36,232 nucleotides of DNA from Rhodobacterales bacterium. GTDB taxonomy: Bacteria > Pseudomonadota > Alphaproteobacteria > Rhodobacterales > Rhodobacteraceae. Made by a program: the position numbers and the translations under genes. Of the stretch, positions 16,656 to 25,634 are shown in pieces (positions within the stretch are counted from its first letter, which is position 1; the number at the start of each line of letters is the position of its first letter). The stretch is from assembly GCA_013297695.1 (NCBI GenBank), contig JAAFHX010000017.1, positions 1-36,232 of the forward strand, given 5' to 3'. The notes under the pieces were generated by a model. It was not told where the DNA came from and did not search any database. It saw nothing but the letters and a program-made list of their open reading frames with translations.

Positions 16656-17132
16656 ATGACGGGGATGGGCAAGGGCCTGACCGGACGGCTTGTGCGGCAG
16701 TGGGAAAGCCCGCCAACATGGCTGGCGCTGTTTCTCGTGCTGGCCTGGGTCCAGTCGCGGATGCTGCCCGCATTCCCGCCGGGTCCGCAGGTCAGGACGG
16801 CAGGCGCAGTCCTGATTGCGGCGGGCCTTGGGGTGATGGTGCTGGCGGTGCTGCAGTTTCGCCGCCACCGTACGACGGTTCTGCCGCGCGAGACGCCGAC
16901 GGCGATGATCGACACCGGCATCTACCGGTTTTCGCGCAACCCGATCTACCTTGCCGATACGCTGATTCTGTCCGGCGCAATCCTGCGTTGGGATCTGGGC
17001 GGGATCATCCTGGTGCCGCTGTTCATGGCGGTCATCCGCCAGCGGTTCATTCTGGGCGAAGAAGCCGGGTTGCGCGCATGTTTCGGAGCGGAATTCGACG
17101 CCTATTCCGCCCGCACGCGCCGCTGGCTTTGA
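16656..17132 (+). CDS. Isoprenylcysteine carboxyl methyltransferase-like integral membrane protein
   Basis: A 158-residue membrane protein of the ICMT/phospholipid-methyltransferase family, expected to use S-adenosylmethionine at the inner membrane. Hydrophobic segments are at about 20-36, 50-66 and 98-120. The family signature IDTGIYRFSRNPIYLADTLIL and the C-terminal FGAEFDAYSARTRRWL are clear. Starts at ATG 16656 or 16665 are both possible; AGGGGA at 16649-16654 is spaced better for 16665. The ORF track start at 16512 crosses the kynU leader. The bacterial substrate of such proteins is unknown. It stands alone, divergent from kynU. Confidence 0.8.
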   Translation: MTGMGKGLTGRLVRQWESPPTWLALFLVLAWVQSRMLPAFPPGPQVRTAGAVLIAAGLGVMVLAVLQFRRHRTTVLPRETPTAMIDTGIYRFSRNPIYLADTLILSGAILRWDLGGIILVPLFMAVIRQRFILGEEAGLRACFGAEFDAYSARTRRWL

Positions 17133-17193
17133 CACCCGGGGCGTGAAACGCAGGCCCGGCCCCGCAGGGCAGCGCGCTGCTTGTGAAATATTG

Positions 17194-17222
17194 TTGCGCA
17201 AGTTACATCGGGCCGCGATACA
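17194..17222 (+). promoter_or_regulatory. Candidate promoter of pntAB
   Basis: TTGCGC and GATACA are separated by 17 bases in the 135-base leader before pntA. The -35 part lies in the palindrome TTGCGCAA (17194-17201). An overlapping alternative is TTGTGA at 17181 with TACATC at 17204. Both are weak matches read by eye. Confidence 0.25.
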
Positions 17223-17267
17223 TATGGGCCGGGTCGCGGCCTTGAGAGCATCAGACGGGGGAACACT

Positions 17268-18839
17268 GTGAAGATCGGTGCACCGAAAGAGATTTACGAA
17301 GGCGAGGCGCGCGTTGCCATGACGCCCGACAGTGCCGTCCAGTTGCAGAAACTGGGGCACGCCTGCCTGATCGAGTCCGGGGCCGGGGCAAAAGCCGGCT
17401 TCTCGGACGCGGCCTATGCGGCGGCGGGGGTCACCGTGGTGCCCGATGCGGCCTCGGTCTTCACCCTCGCCGATGTGGTGGTCAAGGTGCGCGGCCCGGA
17501 ACGGTCCGAGGCGGAGCATCTGCGGCAGGGGCAGACGCTGATCTCGTTCTTCTGGCCCGCGCAGAACGCAGACCTCTTGGACCTGTGCAAGGACAAGGGT
17601 GCCACCGTCATCGCGATGGACATGGTGCCGCGGATCAGCCGCGCGCAGAAGATGGATGCGCTGTCGTCCATGGCGAACATCGCGGGCTACCGCGCGGTGA
17701 TCGAGGCCGGCAGCAATTTCGGCCGGTTCTTCACCGGCCAGGTGACGGCGGCGGGCAAGGTGCCGCCCGCCAAGGTGCTGATCGTCGGCGCGGGCGTTGC
17801 GGGGCTTGCCGCCATCGGCACGGCGACCTCGCTTGGCGCGATCACCTACGCCTTCGACGTGCGCCCCGAAGTGGCCGAGCAGATCGAATCGATGGGCGCG
17901 AATTTCGTTTTTCTGGAGTTCGAGGCGACGCAGGACGGGGCCGCGACGGGGGGCTATGCCGCACCCTCGTCGCCCGAATTCCGCGAGAAGCAGCTTGCGA
18001 AGTTCCGCGATCTGGCGCCAGACATGGACATCGTCATCACCACGGCGCTGATCCCCGGCCGCCCTGCGCCAAAGCTCTGGACCGAGGACATGGTGCGGCT
18101 GATGAAGCCCGGATCGGTGATCGTGGACCTTGCCGCCGAACGCGGCGGCAACTGCGACCTGACGGTGCCCGACCAGAAGATCGTGACCGACAACGGCGTG
18201 ACCATCGTCGGCTACACCGATTTCCCCAGCCGCATGGCGGCGCAGGCCAGCACGCTCTATTCCACCAACATCCGCCACATGCTGACCGACCTGACGCCGA
18301 AGAAGGACGGCGTGATCGTCCAGAACATGGAAGATGACGTGATCCGGGGGGCGACCGTGACCCATGACGGCGCGATCACCTTCCCGCCGCCGCCGCCGAA
18401 GATCGCCGCCATCGCGGCAGCCAAACCCAAGGAAAAACCAAAGGAACTGACGCCGGTGGAACGCCGCGCGCAGGAAACCGCAGCGTTCCGCAAGCAGACC
18501 ATCAGCCAGGTCGGTCTGCTGGTCGTGGGCGGGGCGCTTCTGCTGGCGCTTGGTCTGGTGGCCCCCGCCAGCTTCATGCAGCACTTCATCGTCTTCGTGC
18601 TGTCGGTCTTCATCGGCTTTTCGGTCATCTGGAACGTCAGCCATTCGTTGCACACACCGCTGATGGCCGTGACAAACGCGATTTCGTCGATCATCATTCT
18701 GGGTGCCCTGCTGCAGATCGGGTCGGGAAGCTGGCTGATCGGACTGCTCGCCGCGCTGGCAATCGTGATGGCGGGCGTCAACATCTTCGGTGGCTTCATG
18801 GTCACCCGGCGCATGCTCGCCATGTTCCAGAAATCCTGA
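17268..18839 (+). CDS. pntA: NAD(P) transhydrogenase subunit alpha
   Basis: The alpha subunit of the proton-translocating transhydrogenase, which uses the proton gradient to reduce NADP+ with NADH. The 523 residues start [20 protein letters not shown]. The NAD-binding domain I has the Rossmann motif [22 protein letters not shown] (GAGVAG at 174-179), and [23 protein letters not shown] corresponds to the mobile RQD loop region. A Pro/Ala/Lys-rich linker ([21 protein letters not shown]) leads to about four membrane helices at the C-terminus. The start is GTG 17268 with GGGGGA upstream. The single long chain is of the E. coli type, not split into A1 and A2. pntB follows after 13 bases. Confidence 0.97.
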   Translation: MKIGAPKEIYEGEARVAMTPDSAVQLQKLGHACLIESGAGAKAGFSDAAYAAAGVTVVPDAASVFTLADVVVKVRGPERSEAEHLRQGQTLISFFWPAQNADLLDLCKDKGATVIAMDMVPRISRAQKMDALSSMANIAGYRAVIEAGSNFGRFFTGQVTAAGKVPPAKVLIVGAGVAGLAAIGTATSLGAITYAFDVRPEVAEQIESMGANFVFLEFEATQDGAATGGYAAPSSPEFREKQLAKFRDLAPDMDIVITTALIPGRPAPKLWTEDMVRLMKPGSVIVDLAAERGGNCDLTVPDQKIVTDNGVTIVGYTDFPSRMAAQASTLYSTNIRHMLTDLTPKKDGVIVQNMEDDVIRGATVTHDGAITFPPPPPKIAAIAAAKPKEKPKELTPVERRAQETAAFRKQTISQVGLLVVGGALLLALGLVAPASFMQHFIVFVLSVFIGFSVIWNVSHSLHTPLMAVTNAISSIIILGALLQIGSGSWLIGLLAALAIVMAGVNIFGGFMVTRRMLAMFQKS

Positions 18840-18852
18840 AGGGGCGACCAGC

Positions 18853-20286
18853 ATGGAATACGGATTCACCACTGCGGCCTATGTCGTCGCCGCAATCCTG
18901 TTCATCCTGTCGCTTGGCGGCCTGTCGGGGCAGGAAAGCGCCAAGCGCGCGGTCTGGTACGGCATCGCGGGCATGGCCCTTGCGGTTGCCGCAACGCTTG
19001 CCGGTCCGGGGGCCAGCCTGTGGCTGCTGTCGGTCGTGCTGATCTTCGCGGGCGGGGCGGGCGGCTGGCTGGTCGCACAGCGCGTGCAGATGACCGAGAT
19101 GCCGCAGCTTGTGGCGGCGATGCACAGCCTTGTCGGTCTGGCAGCGGTGCTGATCGGTATCAACACCCATGCCGAACTGGCCGCCGTGACCGGGCTGACC
19201 GAAGAAGCCCGGGCGGCGCTGACCGGATTTGCAGCGCTGATCGCCCACAAAACCGGTGTCGAAGTGTCGATCCTTCGGGTCGAGACATTCCTGGGCATCT
19301 TCATCGGGGCCGTGACCTTCACCGGATCCGTCATCGCCTACGGCAAGCTGGCCGGAAAGGTCGATACCAAGGCGACGAAACTTCCGGGCGGGCATCTGCT
19401 GAACGCGGGTGCGGCGGCGTTGTCGCTGGTGCTGCTGCTGGTCTATCTGAACACCGGGTCCACGCTGGCGCTTGTCGTCATGACGCTGGCGGCGCTGTTC
19501 ATCGGCTATCACCTCATCATGGGCATCGGCGGGGCCGACATGCCGGTCGTGGTGTCGATGTTGAACAGCTATTCCGGCTGGGCGGCGGCGGCCATCGGCT
19601 TTTCGCTGTCGAATGACCTGCTGATCGTGGTGGGCGCGCTCGTCGGCTCTTCCGGCGCGATCCTGTCCTACATCATGTGCAAGGCGATGAACCGGTCCTT
19701 CGTCAGCGTGATCCTCGGCGGCTTCGGCAATACCGCCGGTCCCGCGATGGAAGTCACGGGCGAGCAGATCGCCATCGACGCCGAAGGTGTGGCGGCAGCG
19801 CTGAACGATGCGGATTCGGTCATCATCATCCCCGGCTACGGCATGGCGGTGGCCCAGGCGCAGCAGTCGGTTTCGGAACTGACCCGCAAGCTGCGCGCCA
19901 AGGGCAAGACCGTGCGCTTTGCCATCCACCCCGTGGCGGGTCGCCTTCCCGGCCACATGAACGTGCTTCTGGCCGAGGCCAAGGTGCCCTATGACATCGT
20001 GCTGGAGATGGACGAGATCAACGAGGATTTCCCCCAGACCGACGTGGCCATCGTCATCGGGTCGAACGACATCGTGAACCCGGCGGCGCAGGAAGACCCC
20101 AACAGTCCCATCGCCGGCATGCCGGTGCTGGAATGCTGGAAGGCCAAGCAGGTCTTCGTATCCAAGCGCGGTCAGGGCACCGGCTATTCCGGCATCGAGA
20201 ACCCGCTGTTCTACAAGGAGAACACGCGGATGTTCTATGGCGACGCGAAGAAGTCTCTGGATGCCCTGCTACCGATGATTGACTGA
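18853..20286 (+). CDS. pntB: NAD(P) transhydrogenase subunit beta
   Basis: The beta subunit of the transhydrogenase, carrying most of the membrane channel and the NADP(H)-binding domain III. The 477 residues begin [31 protein letters not shown], continue with eight or nine membrane helices, and end with the NADP domain: [53 protein letters not shown] and [32 protein letters not shown]. The ORF track start at 18790 lies inside pntA; ATG 18853 with AGGGG upstream is right. A hairpin ten bases after the stop may end the operon. Confidence 0.97.
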   Translation: MEYGFTTAAYVVAAILFILSLGGLSGQESAKRAVWYGIAGMALAVAATLAGPGASLWLLSVVLIFAGGAGGWLVAQRVQMTEMPQLVAAMHSLVGLAAVLIGINTHAELAAVTGLTEEARAALTGFAALIAHKTGVEVSILRVETFLGIFIGAVTFTGSVIAYGKLAGKVDTKATKLPGGHLLNAGAAALSLVLLLVYLNTGSTLALVVMTLAALFIGYHLIMGIGGADMPVVVSMLNSYSGWAAAAIGFSLSNDLLIVVGALVGSSGAILSYIMCKAMNRSFVSVILGGFGNTAGPAMEVTGEQIAIDAEGVAAALNDADSVIIIPGYGMAVAQAQQSVSELTRKLRAKGKTVRFAIHPVAGRLPGHMNVLLAEAKVPYDIVLEMDEINEDFPQTDVAIVIGSNDIVNPAAQEDPNSPIAGMPVLECWKAKQVFVSKRGQGTGYSGIENPLFYKENTRMFYGDAKKSLDALLPMID

Positions 20287-20295
20287 CGGTCCTGT

Positions 20296-20322
20296 GCCCG
20301 GCGTCTGCGGCAGACTCCGGGC
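20296..20322 (+). terminator. Hairpin after pntB, possible terminator
   Basis: GCCCGG-C-GTCTG pairs with CAGAC-T-CCGGGC around a CGG loop, with one mismatch, starting ten bases after the pntB stop. It is GC-rich and strong but not followed by a T run, so it could be a Rho-dependent end, a 3' stabiliser or a terminator of the reduced kind. Confidence 0.5.
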
Positions 20323-20371
20323 AACCGCCGCTTGCGGAAGGCGTCGCAAAGAACGCCACCCTGCCACAGGA

Positions 20372-20399
20372 AGCGGCATGCATGCCATGGTATGCCGCT
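20372..20399. repeat. Palindrome upstream of the DUF3422 gene
   Basis: AGCGGCAT and ATGCCGCT are perfect inverted 8-base arms around 12 bases that include GCATGC. It lies 80 bases before the DUF3422 start and about 30 before a candidate promoter, so it could be a regulator binding site. No adjacent regulator gene is present. Confidence 0.45.
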
Positions 20400-20427
20400 A
20401 AATGTCGGGAATGCTTGAGCAAACGGG

Positions 20428-20455
20428 TTTACACGCGGCGCAGGGTCGCTACCTT
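20428..20455 (+). promoter_or_regulatory. Candidate promoter of the DUF3422 gene
   Basis: TTTACA and TACCTT are separated by 16 bases. The transcript would start near 20462, leaving a short leader that contains AGGAG (20468-20472) six bases before ATG 20479. The element resembles the one proposed for the photolyase gene. Confidence 0.3.
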
Positions 20456-20478
20456 GCCCGTAAGTGCAGGAGCCCCCC

Positions 20479-21762
20479 ATGCCCCCCATCGAAGACCACC
20501 CGCTGCGCTATCCGCTGACCAACGAGTTGCACGCGCGGCCCTTTCCTTCGCTGGAGGTGCCCTGCACGGCCGCGTTCCTTGCGATCAAGGAACCGCTGGA
20601 CGCCGCGAACCGCGACCGGGCAAAGGATCGTGCACATCTGGTGGACCTTCTGGACCGCAACGCCAGCCCGCATCCGCAGCCCGATGCCACCCATTTTTCC
20701 GGCCCCATCGGGCGGCACGAGGTGAAATGGGAAAGCCATACCGAATTCGTGACCTATTCGGCCTTCACGAAAGGCATTTCCGCCCGCCCCTTCGATCCGC
20801 AGGAAATGCAGGTCTTTCCCGAAGACTGGCTGGCCCGCGCGCCTGGCAAGCGCCTCGTCTCGGTTCTTGTCCGGGTCGAGGTGATGCCCGATGATGACGA
20901 TGCCATCCTTGCCAAGCTGGAAGACTGGTTCGTTCCCGAAAGCCTGGCTTGTTCGCGCGTGGTCGATGGCGCGGCCATCGTGGCGGGTGATTTCCGGATC
21001 GACCCGGCGGGGATCATGCGCTTTGCAGTCTTCGTGCGCCCCGGCGTCGGCGAACGCCGCGTCGGACGCATCGTGCAGCGCCTGTGCGAGATCGAGACCT
21101 ATCGCGCGATGTCGATGCTGGGGCTCATGCGCGCCCGCAAGATGTCAAGCCGGCTGAACGGCATTGATCCCAAACTGTCGGAACTCGTGTCCTCGCTTGA
21201 CAGTGCGGCGCAAAGTCCCGAGGCGACGCTGCATGAACTGCTGTCGATCTCGGCCGAACTGGAAAGCCAGGCGGTGCAGGTCAGCTTCCGCTTCGGTGCC
21301 ACGGCGGCTTATGAGGCCATCGTCAACCAGCGGGTCGAGGTCCTGCGCGAGGAACGCATCCAGGGCCGCCAGACCTTCGGCGAATTCATGATGCGCCGCT
21401 ACGACCCCGCGATGCGCACGGTGAAATCGGCCGAGGCGCGGCTGCGCAGCATGGCCGAACGGGCACAGCGGGCGGCGGAACTCTTGCGCACGCGGGTCGA
21501 TGTGGAACGCTCGGCCCAGAACCAGAAGCTGCTGGAAAGCATGGACCGCCGCGCCGACCTGCAACTGCGGCTGCAGCGCACGGTCGAAGGGCTGTCGGTG
21601 GTGGCCATCAGCTATTACGCCGTGAACCTCGCGGCCTATGCGGCTTATCCGTTCACCGAACCGCTTCACCTGACGCATGGGATGACCATGGCGCTTCTGA
21701 CCCCGGTCGTCATCGCGGTTGTCTGGCTGGCCATTGCGCGTATCCGCAGGCACATCGACTGA
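20479..21762 (+). CDS. DUF3422 family membrane protein
   Basis: A 427-residue protein of the uncharacterised DUF3422 family, widespread in Alphaproteobacteria. It begins MPPIEDHPLRYPLTNELHARPFPSLEVPCTAAFLAI, with the diagnostic LTNELHARPFP block, followed by HEVKWESHTEFVTYSAF. A long helical middle region (about 230-350) probably forms a coiled coil (LRSMAERAQRAAELLRTRVDVERSAQNQKLLESMDRRADLQLRLQRTVEGLSVVAISYY). Two membrane segments follow at the C-terminus (SYYAVNLAAYAAYPF and MTMALLTPVVIAVVWLAIARI). The ORF track uses GTG 20464, but AGGAG lies inside that extension and is spaced for ATG 20479. Function is unknown; the layout suggests a membrane-anchored protein with most of its mass in the cytoplasm. 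Confidence 0.9.
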   Translation: MPPIEDHPLRYPLTNELHARPFPSLEVPCTAAFLAIKEPLDAANRDRAKDRAHLVDLLDRNASPHPQPDATHFSGPIGRHEVKWESHTEFVTYSAFTKGISARPFDPQEMQVFPEDWLARAPGKRLVSVLVRVEVMPDDDDAILAKLEDWFVPESLACSRVVDGAAIVAGDFRIDPAGIMRFAVFVRPGVGERRVGRIVQRLCEIETYRAMSMLGLMRARKMSSRLNGIDPKLSELVSSLDSAAQSPEATLHELLSISAELESQAVQVSFRFGATAAYEAIVNQRVEVLREERIQGRQTFGEFMMRRYDPAMRTVKSAEARLRSMAERAQRAAELLRTRVDVERSAQNQKLLESMDRRADLQLRLQRTVEGLSVVAISYYAVNLAAYAAYPFTEPLHLTHGMTMALLTPVVIAVVWLAIARIRRHID

Positions 21763-21814
21763 CGCCCCGGACCGCGATCCCTTCCCGGTCCATCTTCCGT
21801 TCGCAAATTTCCCA

Positions 21815-21877
21815 CGGGGGTTGCCGATGGTTCGCCATTGGTTCAAGAACCAATCGGCAACGGGTGTGAAACCCCCG
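21815..21877. repeat. Nested inverted-repeat element between convergent genes
   Basis: Three nested pairs: CGGGGGTT/AACCCCCG (21815-21822, 21870-21877), GTTGCCGAT/ATCGGCAAC (21820-21828, 21853-21861) and ATTGGTTC/GAACCAAT (21837-21844, 21847-21854). It lies between the DUF3422 stop and the end of the permease gene, where both transcripts must finish. It may be a bidirectional terminator or a repeated extragenic palindrome; copy number cannot be judged from one window. Confidence 0.55.
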
Positions 21878-21886
21878 CTTCTGCCC

Positions 21887-22804
21887 TTACCGGCCGCGAA
21901 TCCGCGGGTCCAGCGCGTCCCGCAGCCCGTCGCCGATGTAGTTGACGCTCAGCACCGTCAAAGAAATCGCCAGCCCGGGCCAGATCACCCGTTCGGGGTA
22001 TTGCGTCAGATAGTCCACCCCGTCGAACAGCAGCCGCCCCCAGGTCGGGAAATCGGGCGGAAAGCCCAGGCCCAGAAACGACAGCGCGCTTTCGGTGATG
22101 ATCGCACTGGCGATCCCCAGGGTCGCCGCCACCATGATCGGCGACATCACGTTGGGCAGGATATGGCGCAGGATCATCCGGCTGGGCGGCGTGCCGATGG
22201 ACCGCGCGGCCAGCACGAACTCGCGTTCCTTCAGCGCCAGCACCTCGCCGCGCACGATCCGGGCCGACTGCATCCAGCTTGTGACCCCGATGGCAAAGAC
22301 GATCAGGAGGAACGTCCCCAGTTCCGGCCCGAGTATCCCGGCCAGCGTGTCGCGGAACAGCATCACCATGACCAGCAGCAGGGGCAGCAGCGGCAGCGCC
22401 AGGAACAGGTCGGTCAGCCGCATCAGCGGCCCGTCGAGGCGGCGGAAATAGCCCGCCAGAACGCCGACGAAGGTGCCGAGCAGGATCGAGATCGCCATCG
22501 CCACCATGCCCACGGCCATCGACACCTTGCCGCCCGCCATCATGCGGGCCAGCATGTCGCGGCCCAACTGGTCGGTTCCGAGCGGCGAGGCCCAGCTTGG
22601 CGGCTTGTTGCGCGCCTTGATCATCGCCGCCGCGTCGGGGTTGATGTAGGCCGGATCGACCCGCCAGATCAGCGGCCCGACCAGCACGAAGGCCAGCAGC
22701 AACCCCAGGATGACCAGCCCCGCCATCGCGCCCCGGTGGCTGCGGAACTGCTGCCAGACGGCGCGGCTCTGGCTGACGGGTTTCGGAATGGCGCTGTCAG
22801 TCAT
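21887..22804 (-). CDS. ABC transporter permease (DppC/OppC-type)
   Basis: The second inner-membrane permease of a peptide/opine/nickel-type importer. With ATG 22804 it has 305 residues. It shows the N-terminal segment of the DppC type (RGAMAGLVILGLLLAFVLVGPLI), GTDQLGRDMLARMMAGGKVSMAVGM at the start of the transport domain, and the ATPase-contacting EAA-like loop EREFVLAARSIGTPPSRMILRHILPNVMSPI. Six membrane helices are expected. Its ATG overlaps the end of the partner permease by eight bases, so translation is coupled. It is the last gene of the importer operon. The ORF track start at 22846 is upstream of the likely one. Confidence 0.92.
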   Translation of the reverse strand: MTDSAIPKPVSQSRAVWQQFRSHRGAMAGLVILGLLLAFVLVGPLIWRVDPAYINPDAAAMIKARNKPPSWASPLGTDQLGRDMLARMMAGGKVSMAVGMVAMAISILLGTFVGVLAGYFRRLDGPLMRLTDLFLALPLLPLLLVMVMLFRDTLAGILGPELGTFLLIVFAIGVTSWMQSARIVRGEVLALKEREFVLAARSIGTPPSRMILRHILPNVMSPIMVAATLGIASAIITESALSFLGLGFPPDFPTWGRLLFDGVDYLTQYPERVIWPGLAISLTVLSVNYIGDGLRDALDPRIRGR

Positions 22805-23804
22805 AGCGAATCCGGGGGTCAAGGACACCATAGAGGATGTCGGCAATCAGGTTGAACAGGACGATCAGCACGGCAAAGATGAAGGTCAGCGTCTGCACCA
22901 TCGGCAGGTCATTGGCATGGATCGCCCCGATCAGCGCCGCGCCGATGCCGTTCACCTTGAACACCTGTTCGGTGATGATCGCGCCGCCGAACACGGTGGG
23001 CAGGCCAAGCGCGATCACCGTGACCACCGGGATCAGCGAATTGCGCAGCACATGCTTCAGCAGCACCGTGCGTTCCGACATGCCCTTGGCGCGGGCCGTG
23101 CGCACATAATCCTGGCCCAGGTTTTCCAGCATCGCCGACCGGGTATAGCGGCTGATCTCGGCCGCGTTGAACAGCGCAAGCACCGTCACCGGCAGCGCCA
23201 TCTGGCGCACCTGCTGCCAGAAACTCGCCCAGTCCGTCACCTTCAGCGTGGTGTCGTAGGTCGAGGGGAACCAGTGCAGGTTGACCGCGAAGATGACGAT
23301 CAGCAGCACGCCGGTAAAGAAGGTGGGCACCGAATAGCCCACCATGGAAATGAAGGTGCCCAACTGGTCGAACCAGGAATACTGCCGATAGGCCGACCAG
23401 ATGCCGATCGGCAGGGCGATCAGCACGCCGAACAGATAGGCCGTGCCCACCACGGTCAGCGTCTGCGGAACGCGCTGCGCGATCACGTCGAACACCGGGC
23501 TGCGCGACTGCCAACTGACGATGCGCTGCTGCCCTTCGGCAAAGGCCGTGCCGAACAGGTGGTCCCACAGATGCAGCGGCTCGACCCAGAAGAACTGGCG
23601 CAGCCACAAAAGATAGCGCCACCAGACCGGCTCGTTTGCGCCAAGCGATTCGATGATCTTCTGCCGCACGTCCGGCGGCACGGTCAGCGGAATTTCCGAC
23701 ATCGGGCTGCCGGGCGCGAAATCCACCAGCAGGAAGATCACAAGCGAGATCAGAAGCAGCGTCGGGATGGCAAGCAGAAGCCTCCGGACGATGAAGGTGA
23801 ACAT
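22797..23804 (-). CDS. ABC transporter permease (DppB/OppB-type)
   Basis: The first inner-membrane permease of the importer, 335 residues. The family N-terminus MFTFIVRRLLLAIPTLLLISLVIFLLVDFAPGSP is clear, and EAA-type contact with the ATPases is in DYVRTARAKGMSERTVLLKHVLRNSLIPVVTVIALGLPTVFGGAIITEQVF. About six membrane helices are present. The periplasmic loop after helix 1 is longer than in short members and includes WWRYLLWLRQFFWVEPLHLW. It follows the binding-protein gene after 126 bases filled with strong hairpins, which probably set its expression below that of the binding protein. Confidence 0.92.
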   Translation of the reverse strand: MFTFIVRRLLLAIPTLLLISLVIFLLVDFAPGSPMSEIPLTVPPDVRQKIIESLGANEPVWWRYLLWLRQFFWVEPLHLWDHLFGTAFAEGQQRIVSWQSRSPVFDVIAQRVPQTLTVVGTAYLFGVLIALPIGIWSAYRQYSWFDQLGTFISMVGYSVPTFFTGVLLIVIFAVNLHWFPSTYDTTLKVTDWASFWQQVRQMALPVTVLALFNAAEISRYTRSAMLENLGQDYVRTARAKGMSERTVLLKHVLRNSLIPVVTVIALGLPTVFGGAIITEQVFKVNGIGAALIGAIHANDLPMVQTLTFIFAVLIVLFNLIADILYGVLDPRIRYD

Positions 23805-23847
23805 GCGGGCGCGCCTCGGATGTGCGGAACGGGGGGAAAGGAAGCCA

Positions 23848-23920
23848 CGCAGCCCCGGCCCCCGCGCCGGGGCCTCTCTGCACAGGGGCAGGGAGGCCCC
23901 GGATCAGGTCCGGGGCTGCG
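23848..23920. repeat. Nested hairpin block between binding-protein and permease genes
   Basis: An outer stem CGCAGCCCCGG/CCGGGGCTGCG (23848-23858, 23910-23920) encloses a 15-pair hairpin (23867-23902, one wobble or mismatch, six-base loop). A third stem, CCCCGGA/TCCGGGG (23897-23915), competes with both. All are transcribed between the ABC binding-protein stop and the next ATG. Likely roles are partial termination or protection of the upstream message from decay. The CCCCGGA-N5-TCCGGGG core also resembles a dispersed GC-rich palindrome. Confidence 0.7.
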
Positions 23921-23930
23921 CCGGGTCAGG

Positions 23931-25634
23931 TCACTTCACGCGATACCAGTCTTCGATGTTGGTGATCTCGTTGTCCCAGGCGTTGATCGCCACGCCGCCA
24001 AGCGCGTTCGAATGCGCCGACAGCGTGCCGCGATGGACCAGCGGAATGATGACCTTGCTGTCCTTGGTCAGCATGTCGTTCAGCTTGATCGCGATCTCGG
24101 CGCGCTTGGCCGGGTCGGTCGCCGCAGTCAGTTCCTTCAGAGCCGCATCATAGGCCGGGTCGCAGAAGCGGTTGATGTTCGGCCCCTGCCACTGGTTTTC
24201 CGGGCTGGGGGCCTGATCGCAGGCATGTTCCGCCAGATAGGCTTCGGGGTCGGTGCCGCTGAAGTTGTTGGCATACATCTCGACATCGGCATAGAACTTC
24301 TGGAACGTGTCGGGCGAGCCCGCATCGCCGCCGAAGAACACGCCCGGGTCGATCGACTTCAGTTCCACCTCGATGCCGATCTCGTTCCACCAGCTTTTGA
24401 TCAGCGCCTGGAAGTCCTGACGGATCGGGTTGACGGTGGTCTGATACAGCAGCGACAGCTTCTTGCCGTCCTTCTCGCGGATGCCGTCACCGTCGCTGTC
24501 AACCCAGCCTGCGTCTTCCAGAAGCTTCTTGGCGCCCTCAAGGTCCTGGGTCAGGCAATCGGTGTTGTCGCTGGCGAACATCGCCGGGGCGGGCACCAGG
24601 TTGCAGGTTGGCTTGCCGCCCGCGCCATAGCCCACCTCGACCAGCGTGTTGCGGTCGATGGCCTTGCTCAGCGCAAGGCGCACGTTCACGTCGCTCAGGA
24701 TCGGGTGGGGGTGCTTGGCGGTGGACCGCTCGCCTTCGGCAAGGTCGGCTGAGGGGTCGGTCAGGTTCGTCTCGATCCGCTCGACCAGCGTGCCGAAGGC
24801 CACGACGAACTGGCCCTTGCCGGCCGCGGTCATCTGCGCCTGGGCATCGGGCGGAATCTGGGTGTTCCAGGCATAGTCGAATTCGCCCGTCTCCATTACC
24901 GCGCGGGCCGAGCCGATGGCATCGCCGCCGCCCTTGATGACCAGCGTGGCAAAGGCAGGCTTCGCCGGGTCGCGGTAGTTCGGGTTGGCTTCCATCTGCA
25001 CCGTGTCATTCACGGTGAAACCGGTGACACGGAAGGGTCCGGTGCCGATGGGCCCGGAGTTCTGTGCGGTGCAGGTCGGCGCTGCGGCACCAAGGCAGGC
25101 TTCGAACTGCGCCTTCTGCAGGATCGGGGTCTGGCCGCCCACAAAGGCCTGGAACGGGTTCGACTGCGGGCCCTTGAAGGTGATCTTCACGGTCTGGTCA
25201 TCGACCGCTTCCACCTTGTCGATGTTGGCGAACTTGGCGCTTTGCGCACAGCCGCCGGCGGGGTCCATGCAATACTGCGCCGTGAAGGCCACATCCGCCG
25301 CCGTCACCGGCGATCCGTCCGACCACATGAGGCCCGGGATCAGTTTCCAGGTGATCGAGGTCAGATCGGCCGAGATGCCGCCGTTCTCGACTGTCGGCAA
25401 TTCGGTGACAAGCCGCGCGACCCGGTTGCCTTCGGTGTCATAGCCTGCCAGCGGCTCGATCACGAAGCCTGCTGCCAGCACGTCCTTTGTGCCGTCGGTC
25501 AGATAGGGGTTCAGGATCGACACGGCCTGCGGGAAGGTCAGCTTGACCTCGCCGTCGGTGCCGCGTTCGGCCCAGGCCGCCGGGGCCGCGACAAGCGCCG
25601 CCACCGCGCCCAGAAGGGCAGTTTTCAGTTTCAT
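23931..25634 (-). CDS. ABC transporter substrate-binding protein (peptide/opine, SBP family 5)
   Basis: The periplasmic receptor of the importer, 567 residues. A Sec signal peptide ([22 protein letters not shown]) is cut before [10 protein letters not shown]. The family-5 fold is shown by [63 protein letters not shown] and [13 protein letters not shown]. Two cysteine-containing inserts ([22 protein letters not shown]) may form disulfides. ATG 25634 overlaps the stop of the upstream ATPase gene (ATGA) and has AAGGAGA upstream. Ligand specificity cannot be read; the divergent amine oxidase-like gene suggests an amino acid, opine or small peptide. Confidence 0.93.
   Translation of the reverse strand: MKLKTALLGAVAALVAAPAAWAERGTDGEVKLTFPQAVSILNPYLTDGTKDVLAAGFVIEPLAGYDTEGNRVARLVTELPTVENGGISADLTSITWKLIPGLMWSDGSPVTAADVAFTAQYCMDPAGGCAQSAKFANIDKVEAVDDQTVKITFKGPQSNPFQAFVGGQTPILQKAQFEACLGAAAPTCTAQNSGPIGTGPFRVTGFTVNDTVQMEANPNYRDPAKPAFATLVIKGGGDAIGSARAVMETGEFDYAWNTQIPPDAQAQMTAAGKGQFVVAFGTLVERIETNLTDPSADLAEGERSTAKHPHPILSDVNVRLALSKAIDRNTLVEVGYGAGGKPTCNLVPAPAMFASDNTDCLTQDLEGAKKLLEDAGWVDSDGDGIREKDGKKLSLLYQTTVNPIRQDFQALIKSWWNEIGIEVELKSIDPGVFFGGDAGSPDTFQKFYADVEMYANNFSGTDPEAYLAEHACDQAPSPENQWQGPNINRFCDPAYDAALKELTAATDPAKRAEIAIKLNDMLTKDSKVIIPLVHRGTLSAHSNALGGVAINAWDNEITNIEDWYRVK

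Noticed and set aside
16500-18872. 790-codon minus-strand frame opposite the ICMT-like gene and pntA
   Set aside because: It is antisense to well-identified genes, and the product resembles no protein family.
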